A stretch of 64,000 bases of DNA from Paenibacillus sp. Soil750. GTDB lineage: Bacteria > Bacillota > Bacilli > Paenibacillales > NBRC-103111. The number at the start of each line of letters is the position of its first letter. The first letter of the stretch is position 1. The notes beneath the pieces are model-generated. The model was given only the letters and a program-made list of their open reading frames with translations. It did no database searches and was not told the origin of the DNA. The stretch spans positions 218,544 to 282,543 of the forward strand of contig NZ_LMSD01000010.1 in assembly GCF_001428045.1 (NCBI RefSeq), in the 5' to 3' direction. Below are positions 25,736-34,585 of the stretch, in pieces. Position numbers and translations under genes: made by a program.

Positions 25736-28700
25736 TTACTTTTGCCAGATACGGTACAAGATGACTGCCCCTTCAGCACGAGTGAGCTCATCGATCGGAG
25801 CAAGCTTGTCGTTCTTGCCATTCACAATGCCAGATTTCACTAAAGCTGCAGCGCTGTCTTTCGCATAGCTGGACATACTTGCTGCGTCCGGATAAGCATC
25901 TAAAGTTCCGCCAACTTGGACTTGCTTATCGGCTGCCGCCATCGCACGTGTCGTTAGCACCATCATATCTTGACGGGAGATAGGGCTGTCTGGCTTAAAC
26001 GTATTGTCTTCAAAGCCAGTAGTGATGCCCAATGCTTTCGCAATCACGAGCTCATTATAATAATAAGCGGTTTTCGGGACATCGCTGAACATAGCTACAT
26101 CGTTGCTAGTAGTATGCAATTCAAGCGATCGTACAAGGAGCGCGATGAAGTCTGCTCTCTTAATAGAAGCTTCAGGTGAGAAGCTATTCTCATCCGTACC
26201 ATGGATGACATCGCGAGATGCCATTGTATCAATAGCTTGTTTAGCCCAAGGCACGTACTGTAAGTCTCCGAAGGTCTTGAATACAGAGGCTACCGCATAG
26301 GTGCTGAAATGGGTTGTTTGGAAAACAACGGTTCCGCTTGCCGCGTTATAACGACCATTTGGAACTGGTGTCGCCTTTCCTTGACCATCGATGTACCAAA
26401 TAATGATATGATCAGTATCGCTAAGCTCTTCCTCAGTTGGTAAGTAAGGGATGGCTACCGTTACAGGCGCATTTGGATTATTCCATGCAATGACTTTGTC
26501 ACCTGCGGCTAGGGTCAGTTCGATAACTGGGCGATTCCCGATTTGTTCACGGGTAGCTGTATCCATGTTGTCCTTAGAGACCTTAGCCACACGAAGGGAC
26601 ACTTGCTCAGCGTTTTCTGTTACGCCCGACAGCATATTGCTTGGAATCTGGATGGTCGCATCTGCTGTTTTCACTGAAAGCTCAAAGTTGTCTTGACCTC
26701 TCAGGCTTTGTGTTGGCAATTGCACTTCATAGGAAGTTGCGTTTGCTTGCTTCGGCACTTCGATTACGATTTGTTTCTGGACGTTTGCTGTAGGAGCGGC
26801 TTGCTCAAGCGCCTTTTTCAAGGTGTCGCCTGAGATCGCAGCTATCGTTCGTCCGTTTTCGGTTTTCAATTCAGGTGTGATCGTACCACCACTACTACCA
26901 GTGTCAGTGCTGGTGCTAGGCACAGTACCCGAACCCGAACCCGTGCCACTACCAGGATCAGGATCACCACCATCACTAGGATTGGAGACTTTGCCGGTTA
27001 GGTTCAGCACGCCGTAAACGGACGTATCCTGAAAGCCCGTGCCGGTCGTATCGTTCCATGCTGCAACGCTTTGACGGGCACCGTTTTTAGCATCATTGAT
27101 CTGTACGTCGAAACCAAGTTTCGTATTGTCTTCTGGCGTTATTGTTTTCAACGGAATCTTCACTTCAACCGTGTAGTTGGTTCCAGAAACATGGGTTTTG
27201 GATTCGACGCCAGCCGATTTACTTGCCGGATTGAAGGATTGTTCGTTGCCAAAGTTGATGCGATATTGTCCGTCATCAGCTTCATAGGATGATGTCTTTG
27301 CATTGTTTTCGTCCAAGAAGATTTCGACGGAATCTTGTTCATAGGCATTTGCGCTGCTTTTATCAAGCTCAGCATTGCTAACTTGGATGAGAACATACAG
27401 ATTTTGATCATCCCAAAGTGCTTTCGCTACGCCGCTTGCTCCTTGCCAAGCTTGCTGATACCGGTTGATTGCCATGTCAGGTGCTTGACTCCAAGCCGCG
27501 TCATCAGCCATCCCGTCGATTGTAGGGGTAGCGAATTTAGCGGTTGACTGATTGGCTTGGGCTACGGACTCAGGCGGATGTGCGGCCAAGAATGCAGCAG
27601 GGTCAATGACCCCGAAGTACGCAGGTTTGGCTTGCAGATCACTATTAAACAATTGCGGATTCTGACTGGCTCTCCAGCTTGTAGCATCATTCAGACCCCA
27701 GAAGGTAACACGCTCGATATGAGCAGCATGGGCCTTGAAAATCTGGAATATTTGCGCATATAAAGAGCCCTGGGCATTTGCTTCTTTCTCGGTTAGTCGA
27801 GAATTGCTTCCTGCTGTAATGTCTAGCTCGGAGATGCTCACTTGTACGCCTAGAGAAATAAATTTCTCCAATGACAATTTAACATTGTCCGGTTTCGTGT
27901 TTAGATTGTAGTGCGCTTGCATGCCGACACCGTCGATGAGGAGTTTGCCAGGGTGTGTCAGGGCATACCTATCATTGATTTCTTTGACCATGCTGTAAAT
28001 AGCCTGGGCTTTATTCTGGTTATCTTCGTTATAATCATTGTAATAAAGCTTGATATCCCATGTAGGATGCGCGTCCAGCACTTCTTTTGCCGCTAAAAAT
28101 GCCTGCTCGACGTAGTCATCTCCGATGGCAGCTTTCCAAGGGGATTGACGCAGCGCTCCATGCCAATTTGAAGGGTTAGATGGATTATCATTCATCGCCT
28201 CGTTGACGACATCCCATGAGATCACCTTGTTACCGTAATGCTCCATGACCGTTTGGATATGGGTCTTTAAGTTTGCAAGAGCCTCAACTCGTCCTAGCGG
28301 GAGTGAATCGGTTGTCGTAGTCAACCAAGTAGGTGTTTGTTGATGCCATACAAGGACGTGCCCATGCAACTTGAGTCCGGCAGCCTGAATTTTAGTAACA
28401 AGCGCATCCTCCGTGGCAAAATCAAACTCTTTATTCGCATTGTACGTCTGATCTGGTTTCATGGCATTTTCCGCTGTGACGACATTGTTATGTAACTTGA
28501 GAAGTTGAAGTCTAACACCATCTAAATCTGCCGCTGATACCGCATTGCCGATCAGGAAATCGTTGCGATAGGCATCTTTAATCGGAGTTAAATTCGTTTG
28601 TACGGAGATTGGCGCCGAACTCTCAACAAAGCTGATATCGTCGATATAGAAGGAAGCGTCCTTGCTGCTAGAACTTTCCACATATATGCTCAAAAACTCA

Positions 28701-29662
28701 TCGGGTACCGTGTTATAACGGTAGTTTCCTTCAAATTTAACCCAGCCGTCTTCGGTGCTAATCGTTTTTTTGTCAACGGTATTATAGCTTGCACTTGCAT
28801 TACCCACCTGTGTGGACAGCTGAAGTTGCGAGCTTCCAGGCGAGATAAGCTTGACCCAAGCCGTAATTTTATATTCGAAGCCCTTATCCACATATTTCTC
28901 CACACGCAATGAAGGACCATGCCAAGTCTCTGTTCTACCCTCAACTTTCAACGCGCTTGTGCCGCCTTCAGTATGATTGGCATCACTGATAACCGTCAGC
29001 GTTTCCGTGCCTTTCCTGCCTGCAAATCCGCCATTCGTTTGATCTTCAAACGTAATGGTGGGGAAATCCACGGCTGGGAGTCTAGGAGTCTCAACGACTG
29101 GGCCTGCAGCTACATTTTTGGTAACAAGGATATCGCCAAGGTAGAAGGGCACACCTGCACCAGCCGTGTTCGAATTAATGCGCAATGCGCTATCTTTACT
29201 CGTATCAACAGTAAATTCCTTAGTTAGGGTGAGCGCTTTGCCAGCTTCATAATTCACGTAAATTGTATTCTGATAGCCATTTACCGTTTGAAAACCAGCT
29301 TGTGCACCGCTAGGCACCGTGACATCGGCGTCTACGTAGACGGTTGCGGTAACCGTATAGGTTTGACCATTTTCCAGGCCGATGTCGCTGAATTTGAAAT
29401 CAGCTCCATCCCAGTTGTTCACTCGGTTGCTTACATATAAAGCTTTACCATCATCATTGCCGGTAAATGTTTTTCCTGTGACCTGTGACAGGTTAGCGCT
29501 GCCAGCTCTCGTAGCTTTCCCTTGGCCGCTCGCGAAAGTTTCATGATACAGGGTGATGGTCTCGGTAGTCGCCGCTTTCGTAACTTTAGTAAGCAGGCTT
29601 GATGGTATAACTAAAGCCGCAACGAGTAAGATTAAGGCGATTCTCACAAATTTTTTTCTCAT
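25736..29662 (-). CDS. Surface-anchored GH10 endo-beta-1,4-xylanase (CBM22-CBM22-GH10-CBM9-SLH)
   Basis: 1308-aa secreted enzyme that cuts xylan main chains. Order: signal peptide about 1-30; two CBM22-like beta-sandwiches (35-185, 195-350); GH10 barrel about 360-690 with acid/base Glu in [10 protein letters not shown] (about 487) and nucleophile Glu in SISELDI (about 612); CBM9-like domain 705-890; Gly/Pro/Asp/Ser linker; an all-beta domain about 930-1110; three SLH repeats 1120-1308. The chosen ATG ([12 protein letters not shown]) follows AAGGGG by ten bases; upstream TTG and ATG codons are less well spaced. A cre-like site lies upstream. Confidence 0.93.
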   Translation of the reverse strand: MRKKFVRIALILLVAALVIPSSLLTKVTKAATTETITLYHETFASGQGKATRAGSANLSQVTGKTFTGNDDGKALYVSNRVNNWDGADFKFSDIGLENGQTYTVTATVYVDADVTVPSGAQAGFQTVNGYQNTIYVNYEAGKALTLTKEFTVDTSKDSALRINSNTAGAGVPFYLGDILVTKNVAAGPVVETPRLPAVDFPTITFEDQTNGGFAGRKGTETLTVISDANHTEGGTSALKVEGRTETWHGPSLRVEKYVDKGFEYKITAWVKLISPGSSQLQLSTQVGNASASYNTVDKKTISTEDGWVKFEGNYRYNTVPDEFLSIYVESSSSKDASFYIDDISFVESSAPISVQTNLTPIKDAYRNDFLIGNAVSAADLDGVRLQLLKLHNNVVTAENAMKPDQTYNANKEFDFATEDALVTKIQAAGLKLHGHVLVWHQQTPTWLTTTTDSLPLGRVEALANLKTHIQTVMEHYGNKVISWDVVNEAMNDNPSNPSNWHGALRQSPWKAAIGDDYVEQAFLAAKEVLDAHPTWDIKLYYNDYNEDNQNKAQAIYSMVKEINDRYALTHPGKLLIDGVGMQAHYNLNTKPDNVKLSLEKFISLGVQVSISELDITAGSNSRLTEKEANAQGSLYAQIFQIFKAHAAHIERVTFWGLNDATSWRASQNPQLFNSDLQAKPAYFGVIDPAAFLAAHPPESVAQANQSTAKFATPTIDGMADDAAWSQAPDMAINRYQQAWQGASGVAKALWDDQNLYVLIQVSNAELDKSSANAYEQDSVEIFLDENNAKTSSYEADDGQYRINFGNEQSFNPASKSAGVESKTHVSGTNYTVEVKIPLKTITPEDNTKLGFDVQINDAKNGARQSVAAWNDTTGTGFQDTSVYGVLNLTGKVSNPSDGGDPDPGSGTGSGSGTVPSTSTDTGSSGGTITPELKTENGRTIAAISGDTLKKALEQAAPTANVQKQIVIEVPKQANATSYEVQLPTQSLRGQDNFELSVKTADATIQIPSNMLSGVTENAEQVSLRVAKVSKDNMDTATREQIGNRPVIELTLAAGDKVIAWNNPNAPVTVAIPYLPTEEELSDTDHIIIWYIDGQGKATPVPNGRYNAASGTVVFQTTHFSTYAVASVFKTFGDLQYVPWAKQAIDTMASRDVIHGTDENSFSPEASIKRADFIALLVRSLELHTTSNDVAMFSDVPKTAYYYNELVIAKALGITTGFEDNTFKPDSPISRQDMMVLTTRAMAAADKQVQVGGTLDAYPDAASMSSYAKDSAAALVKSGIVNGKNDKLAPIDELTRAEGAVILYRIWQK

Positions 29663-29704
29663 ATTTGGCATTCCCCTTCCCAATAATCAGTTATCAATGA
29701 GTTA

Positions 29705-29718
29705 GTTAAGCGTTTACA
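29705..29718 (-). promoter_or_regulatory. cre-like site upstream of xylanase
   Basis: On the minus strand the site reads TGTAAACGCTTAAC, matching the cre pattern TGNAANCGNTNNCA except at the last bases. It lies about 43 bp upstream of the xylanase start, where CcpA binding would repress transcription when glucose is present. Confidence 0.5.
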
Positions 29719-29849
29719 TTTTGTAGTGGACATCTCCTTTCCAACGTAATTATAGCGTGATCAAAAACACGTTTAACTAAAGAAACTTTATATGATACTG
29801 TAATTATTAAATACAAAGTCGGGTTTTGTTACAGGACTTAAATTAAAAA

Positions 29850-29867
29850 GAGCAGCTTCAGCTGCTC
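29850..29867. terminator. Short hairpin in divergent gap
   Basis: GAGCAGC TTCA GCTGCTC with A-rich left flank and CTTCATT on the right. It lies between the xylanase and haemoglobin promoters, where no transcript should end, so its role is unclear. The remaining gap (29719-30086) shows nothing else. Confidence 0.3.
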
Positions 29868-30086
29868 CTTCATTACCTATGATTGAATGCGAAAACGTCG
29901 TTCTTTTTTGACAGACAATTTTGATATCATCCAATAAGCAACCATAGAACTGTAATCCTATATAGAAGGCATGCTAGATAGACGGTTTGATGGACAAGGG
30001 CGGAAACAGAAACAATAGATAATTTCCTGTTCAATTGGATAATATAACCAGGTAGATAGGTGTAGACCTGAAGGAGGATAAATATA

Positions 30087-30449
30087 GTGAGTGAAACAAC
30101 GTTATACGATAAGCTTGGTGGAGAAGGGGCGATCACGGCAGTGGTGGACTACTTCTATGAGCTGGTTTTGGCGGATGAGACCGTCAATCACTTTTTTAAC
30201 AACACGGATATGGAGAAGCAACGGAAGCATCAGGCGAAATTTTTTAGTTTTGCGTTAGGGGGACCGAATCAGTATACGGGGGCATCTATGGCCAAGGCGC
30301 ATGCAGGGATGAATCTGCAGGAAGAGCATTTCAAAGCGATTGCGACTCATCTTCATGATGCGCTTGCTCATTTTGGCGTGGGGGCAGACGAGATCTATCA
30401 AGTGTTGGCGAAGGTATCGACGTTGAAGGACGATATTTTACATAAATAA
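30087..30449 (+). CDS. Group 1 truncated haemoglobin
   Basis: 120-aa haem protein, cytosolic. Family landmarks: LYDKLGGEGAITAVVDYFY at the N-terminus with the likely B10 Tyr at about 24, and the proximal His in AKAHAGM (about H72). Members bind O2 or NO and often detoxify NO. GTG start seven bases after AAGGAGG. Length is typical of GlbN-type proteins. It is monocistronic or paired with the tiny frame at 30475. Confidence 0.92.
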   Translation: MSETTLYDKLGGEGAITAVVDYFYELVLADETVNHFFNNTDMEKQRKHQAKFFSFALGGPNQYTGASMAKAHAGMNLQEEHFKAIATHLHDALAHFGVGADEIYQVLAKVSTLKDDILHK

Positions 30450-30460
30450 GTTTTGTTAAA

Positions 30461-30508
30461 AAGGAGGTTCCCCAATGGCTATTTATGTGGCGGGGGATCC
30501 TCTTTTTT
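30461..30508 (+). terminator. Terminator-like hairpin after haemoglobin gene
   Basis: AGGAGGTTCCCC pairs with GGGGGATCCTC and is followed by TTTTTT. It should end the haemoglobin transcript. Its left arm is also a perfect ribosome site in front of the small frame at 30475, so formation of the hairpin and translation of that frame exclude each other. Confidence 0.65.
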
Positions 30509-30591
30509 GCGAGTTAATGGACTTGGAAGAAGTCCGTATGGTGAATACAGCAGTGAAAGATGCTAAAAAGCATCCTTTTTCTTCAAATTAA
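30475..30591 (+). CDS. Possible 38-aa peptide
   Basis: ATG seven bases after AAGGAGG. The product begins MAIYVAGDPLFCELMDLEEV and ends KKHPFSSN, with no signal or membrane segment. Start and ribosome site lie inside the hairpin at 30461-30508. It may be a real small protein, or a chance frame made by a terminator whose arm happens to be purine-rich. No family recognised. Confidence 0.3.
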   Translation: MAIYVAGDPLFCELMDLEEVRMVNTAVKDAKKHPFSSN

Positions 30592-30776
30592 CCATTTTAG
30601 TTGAAATACGTGCGAAAGTGCAACTATTTCCACCGGCATTCCACATATTGGCATCTTTCGGTCCAAAAGGTTGCCTTTTTGCACTTATTCCTTCTGTTGA
30701 GCTGTTTCCCCGAAAATAAGTGTATATTTGCATCTTTGACTATGCGTACACGAGGTCATTATATTTGCAAAAAATA
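30592..30776. repeat. Intergenic repeats with GTGCAA/TGCACTT words
   Basis: No gene. Phrases GTGCGAAAGTGCAACTATTT, CCTTTTTGCACTTATTCC and AAGTGTATATTTGCATCT recur in both orientations within about 140 bp and look like degraded copies of one palindromic unit. Confidence 0.35.
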
Positions 30777-30816
30777 GGGACCCAGCCACACAGGCTGAGT
30801 CCCTTTCTCTTTACTG
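30777..30816. terminator. Bidirectional terminator between convergent units
   Basis: GGGACCCAGCC ACAC AGGCTGAGTCCC with TTTCTCTTT on the plus side and TATTTTTTG on the minus side. It ends the minus-strand GH2 gene. Confidence 0.75.
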
Positions 30817-30818
30817 CC

Positions 30819-32531
30819 TTACCGTTCCGAGCGATAAATCTCCTTCACTAAGCGATAGGCCAATTTCGGCTTGCGATACTCGCTCAGCAATCCTTTATTA
30901 TTGAAGCTCCGCGCGCGATCGCGGAAGTAAGGTCGGTCACTTCGCACATCGACGCGAATGTCTGCGAAGTGCCAAATGAGCGTCCCGACGATACGAGGGT
31001 CGTCGCGGAAGATTTTCAAGGCGCGTGTAACGACATCCGCTTGGTAGTCTTCACTGAATAGGCGTGGCTCCCAGCCAGCATCGCCAAAAATCCCGGCCGC
31101 GCCGAACTCACTCATGATGACAGGCTTGCCAGCAGCGCCGTGCTTCTCCGCATTCAGGAAGTAGTTCTGCAGCATGGTACTAAATCCATCCACGCTGCCT
31201 TCATACCAGCCGTAATATTTGTTAATCCCGATGACATCAAAATACGATAAAACGATATCTTCCTCCGGCTGCATTGTTGCGTAAGTGACGAGTCTGCTCG
31301 CGTCCATGCTGCGGATTTTGCTCACGAAAGCTTTCGTCAGCTCTAGTGCTTCTTGAGTGCGTGTATCGATTTCGTTGTGCGCTCCCCAGAAAATGATAGA
31401 AGGATGATGGTAGTCGCGGCTGATCATTTCGCCTAGCATGTTAACGCCGCGCTCTCTAAAGATCAGGCTTGCCAGCGTTTCCACACTCATGAAACAACCC
31501 CACATCGGAATCTCACTCCAGAGCAGCATCCCGTGCTCATCAAGCAGATCGATCCAGAACTGGCTTTGCGGATAATGGGAGCCACGAACAATATTACAGC
31601 CCATGTCGGTCAAAATGTCCAAATCTTTCAGCATCAGCTTCGGTGGGAAAGCAAATCCCCATTCGGGATGCTCTTCATGGCGATTCACGCCTTGGAGGTA
31701 CAGCTTTTTGCCATTAAGCAGAATGTCGCTGCCCTGAACCTCAACCGTACGGAAGCCAGTCCGATCGATAAGATCATCTTCACCAGCTTGGACAGTAAAG
31801 GTATAGAGCGCAGGTTGACCGACATCCCAACGCTTAATATTCGCCAGACTTCCACTTAAGGAGAGGCTAGTAGTTTGACCTGCTGCAATCGTGACAGGGC
31901 CAGCGGAGAGGGAAAGACCTTCCGTACTAGCACTTACCTCAAGCTGACAGTCTTCTTGGCTTAATGAACTGACTTGAATTTGCAGCTGAACATCAGCTGT
32001 ATCGTCCTTCAATTGATAATCAATTTTCATGGACTCAATGTAGACATCCGGCAGCTCCTGAAGCTCAACAGAACGAATGATGCCCCCATAGGAGTGCCAG
32101 TCGGCGATATCCGTCGGCAAAGTTTGCCAATCAACGGTATTATCAACACGAATCACGAGTTCATGCTTGCCTGCTGTTAGGTGAGGGAGAATCATAGAGA
32201 ACTGTGTAAACCCGCCAAAATGGTAGCCAATATGCTGGCCATCCACGTACACATCGGCATGGTGAAGAATGCCTTCAAAAACCAGTCGAATATTCGCATC
32301 TTGCAGCGTATCAAAATAGGTGCGATACCATGCGGCACCAATGTAATCGTAAGTACCTAATTCGTTATTCCAACAAGAAGGGACGACGGACTTTTTTGAT
32401 CCGGCAGGGAAGGTTGACGCCCACCCTTCAGAAACACCTTTATTGTCAGGATCCGTGATGAAATCCCATAATCCATCCAAAATTCGAGTAGGTCGTAAGT
32501 TATGCTGCTGAAAAGTACGTATCACGAGCAT
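30819..32531 (-). CDS. GH2 family beta-glucuronidase-like glycosidase
   Basis: 570-aa glycosidase without a signal peptide. Sugar-binding jelly-roll N-terminus (YRTYFDTLQDANIRLVFEGI), Ig-like middle domain, and a C-terminal TIM barrel (GVNRHEEHPEWGFAFP). The acid/base Glu lies in WGAHNEIDTR (about 386) and the nucleophile in VIMSEFGAAG (about 475). The compact size and the WGAHNE form resemble UidA-type beta-glucuronidases more than beta-galactosidases. Divergent from an AraC regulator that begins 113 bp away and probably controls it. Beta-galactosidase or beta-mannosidase activity remains possible. Confidence 0.85.
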   Translation of the reverse strand: MLVIRTFQQHNLRPTRILDGLWDFITDPDNKGVSEGWASTFPAGSKKSVVPSCWNNELGTYDYIGAAWYRTYFDTLQDANIRLVFEGILHHADVYVDGQHIGYHFGGFTQFSMILPHLTAGKHELVIRVDNTVDWQTLPTDIADWHSYGGIIRSVELQELPDVYIESMKIDYQLKDDTADVQLQIQVSSLSQEDCQLEVSASTEGLSLSAGPVTIAAGQTTSLSLSGSLANIKRWDVGQPALYTFTVQAGEDDLIDRTGFRTVEVQGSDILLNGKKLYLQGVNRHEEHPEWGFAFPPKLMLKDLDILTDMGCNIVRGSHYPQSQFWIDLLDEHGMLLWSEIPMWGCFMSVETLASLIFRERGVNMLGEMISRDYHHPSIIFWGAHNEIDTRTQEALELTKAFVSKIRSMDASRLVTYATMQPEEDIVLSYFDVIGINKYYGWYEGSVDGFSTMLQNYFLNAEKHGAAGKPVIMSEFGAAGIFGDAGWEPRLFSEDYQADVVTRALKIFRDDPRIVGTLIWHFADIRVDVRSDRPYFRDRARSFNNKGLLSEYRKPKLAYRLVKEIYRSER

Positions 32532-32644
32532 TAAGCCCCTTTCATGTATGTTTCGTAAAGCGTATCATAGAAGAAGAGTCAATTTGAATGGATAAACCTC
32601 ATCTCTATTTGTCAAAATCGCTATAGGGTTGGTGAACAAAACCA

Positions 32645-33457
32645 ATGAATAACCACCGTATTTATCATCATCGGCTTTCGTATGAGAAGCCACCCGATCC
32701 TGGCTGGAAAGATATTCGAAATACGACAGACGTACACTCACTGTATTGGATTCGGAGTGGCGAAGGGGAATTTCACCATGAGATGAATGAAGTTCCGCTG
32801 CATGTACAAGCTGGGAGTTTGTTTTATTTGAAGCCCGGGTTTAAACTGAACATGACTTCGTCTACGGACAATCCGTTATGTATTAGGATGCTCCTTTTCG
32901 ATGCTTTTGATATCCCATATGAGCATCTCAATTGGCTGAAGCCAGTTCCTGTGGAGGAACTGCGGATTCCCTTTTATAAACCGCACACGTTAGAGCAGTC
33001 AGATTGGCTAGAAGCACAGTTTACTCGCTTATGGTCAATGAGAGGAACGGACCCGCATGAACGCCAAGCGGAATTCCAATATGTTTTATCGCGATTAATC
33101 CAATTTATGAAGGATACGGATACGTCTAGTGATCCCTACATGAAAGCTTTTCAGCAAGCGAAGCTGTGGCTGGAGACCTGCTATCATCAGCCGATTCGGC
33201 TGGAAGAGCTGGCGAAAACCTACCATATATCCGTGTCGCAATTACGCAAAATGTTTATGAAGCATGTGGGCATCTCGCCCAAAGCGTATTTAAATCAGAT
33301 TCGGAATGAGCAGGCGAAGACGATGCTTTTACTAACCGATGAGCCTATGAAGGCGATCGCCGATGCTTGTGGATTTGCAGATGAGTTCCATTTTGGTAAA
33401 ATGTTTCGAGTATGGAACGAGATTTCACCGGTTCGTTTTCGAACAATGAACAAATAG
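32645..33457 (+). CDS. AraC family transcriptional regulator
   Basis: 270 aa. N-terminal cupin-like part (about 20-110: LYWIRSGEGEFHHEMNEV) and C-terminal double helix-turn-helix (about 172-268: RLEELAKTYHISVSQLRKMF and MKAIADACGFADEFHFGKMF). Divergent from the GH2 gene, so it is the likely sugar-responsive activator of that gene. Cotranscription with the CYTH gene 18 bp downstream is possible. Confidence 0.88.
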   Translation: MNNHRIYHHRLSYEKPPDPGWKDIRNTTDVHSLYWIRSGEGEFHHEMNEVPLHVQAGSLFYLKPGFKLNMTSSTDNPLCIRMLLFDAFDIPYEHLNWLKPVPVEELRIPFYKPHTLEQSDWLEAQFTRLWSMRGTDPHERQAEFQYVLSRLIQFMKDTDTSSDPYMKAFQQAKLWLETCYHQPIRLEELAKTYHISVSQLRKMFMKHVGISPKAYLNQIRNEQAKTMLLLTDEPMKAIADACGFADEFHFGKMFRVWNEISPVRFRTMNK

Positions 33458-33475
33458 AGAGGGGCTAACCGAATT

Positions 33476-33967
33476 ATGGGTGCCGAAATTGAAAGAAAGT
33501 ATTTATTAACCGCATTTCCTGCGGCTGAACTAGCGAATAATGAGTTGACGCAAGTGTCTAAACAATATATTTATCAGACGTATTTAGCTTTCTCGGACGA
33601 TCAAGAAATTCGCGTACGCCAGCTAGTGGACAGTTCAGGAGAATCACACTTTACGCATACGTTCAAGTCAGGACATGGGATGGTTCGAGAAGAAGTCGAA
33701 TACAGCATCACGGAGCCTATCTATAAGCAGCTGCTAGAGCGTACAGGATTAATTCCATTAGAGAAGATTCGTACGACCCTCGAAGCGGCTGGTGTAACTT
33801 ATGAAATCGACGAATATAAACAAATTGACCTGCTAGTCGTTGAAGTGGAGTTTCCTGATCTGCAGACTGCGGAGCAGTTTGTACCGCCGAGCTGGTTCGG
33901 CAGAGAACTTGGTTCGGAGGAAGAGTTCCGTAATAAGTCGATGTGGGTGGCTTTGCAGAAACACTAA
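33476..33967 (+). CDS. CYTH domain protein (triphosphate tunnel enzyme)
   Basis: 163 aa. The N-terminal EIERK is the ExExK signature of CYTH proteins, followed by alternating basic and acidic strands (QEIRVRQLVD, TFKSGHGMVREEVEY) and EIDEYKQIDLLVVEVEF, which line the tunnel. Relatives are inorganic triphosphatases, thiamine triphosphatases or class IV adenylate cyclases; triphosphatase is more common in Firmicutes. GAGAGGGG precedes the ATG. Confidence 0.85.
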   Translation: MGAEIERKYLLTAFPAAELANNELTQVSKQYIYQTYLAFSDDQEIRVRQLVDSSGESHFTHTFKSGHGMVREEVEYSITEPIYKQLLERTGLIPLEKIRTTLEAAGVTYEIDEYKQIDLLVVEVEFPDLQTAEQFVPPSWFGRELGSEEEFRNKSMWVALQKH

Positions 33968-34030
33968 TTCCCCTCCCAGATTCATTAGGGAAGTATGAGT
34001 AAAAAACATGCTTCCCTAAAAGTCTAGATA

Positions 34031-34079
34031 GAAGTTTTACAACACTTACTAGGTATCATCTAAGTATTGTAAGAACTTC
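34031..34079. other. 49-bp imperfect inverted repeat
   Basis: GAAGTTTTACAACACTTA (34031-34048) and TAAGTATTGTAAGAACTTC (34061-34079) pair almost fully around a 12-nt centre. A second hairpin, TTAGGGAAG/CTTCCCTAA, lies just before it. The pair sits right upstream of the 137-aa gene; it could be an operator or an mRNA leader structure. Confidence 0.5.
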
Positions 34080-34103
34080 TAAAGGAATTGCGAGGGGTTA
34101 TTC

Positions 34104-34517
34104 ATGAATTTAATCCACTATTATCGTCAACAGTTTGTCGAGTTAACAGCCCAGTTTGAGAAAGTGTGGGAGGAAGATTCGCAATATAAATTTGGTTTTC
34201 TTTGGCGCTCACAAGTAAGTAATTCGTATAAGGAAATGTTTCAGATGACACAAACGAGACAGGAACCGCTTTATTTGATGTATGCCATGGAGCTTCCAGA
34301 GTCTTATAAAAGAACGAACATTAGCGAGGTTATCAAAAATGTAGCTTCTGCTTACGAATTGTCCATGTATGTGTTCTCAAGTAAAATTATGTTGACATCA
34401 TGTGTTTCCATTGAAAACTTACAGCAAACGTCATTAGGCTTTATTCATCAAGCTCGTGCCGAGATGATTGATTTAGTCTTCTCTGTGATTAAACAAGTCG
34501 ATTATGAAACCGTATAG
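34104..34517 (+). CDS. Uncharacterised 137-aa protein
   Basis: Soluble, mostly helical, rich in aromatic residues and Gln (NLIHYYRQQFVELTAQFEKV). No motif I recognise. The start is preceded by GCGAGGGG. A large inverted repeat lies upstream and a hybrid histidine kinase begins 68 bp downstream; a shared transcript with the kinase is possible. Function unknown. Confidence 0.65.
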   Translation: MNLIHYYRQQFVELTAQFEKVWEEDSQYKFGFLWRSQVSNSYKEMFQMTQTRQEPLYLMYAMELPESYKRTNISEVIKNVASAYELSMYVFSSKIMLTSCVSIENLQQTSLGFIHQARAEMIDLVFSVIKQVDYETV

Positions 34518-34585
34518 ACCTTACATAATTCGACATCTATAATAGATGTAGATGGACGAGATTGCAATCCGATGGGGTGAGTACG

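Noticed and set aside
30777..30816. Third copy of the C-rich RNA, because of a similar GACCCAGCC hairpin
   Set aside because: No PhoP-like repeats, no TATAAT and no C5 run upstream; it is the GH2 terminator.
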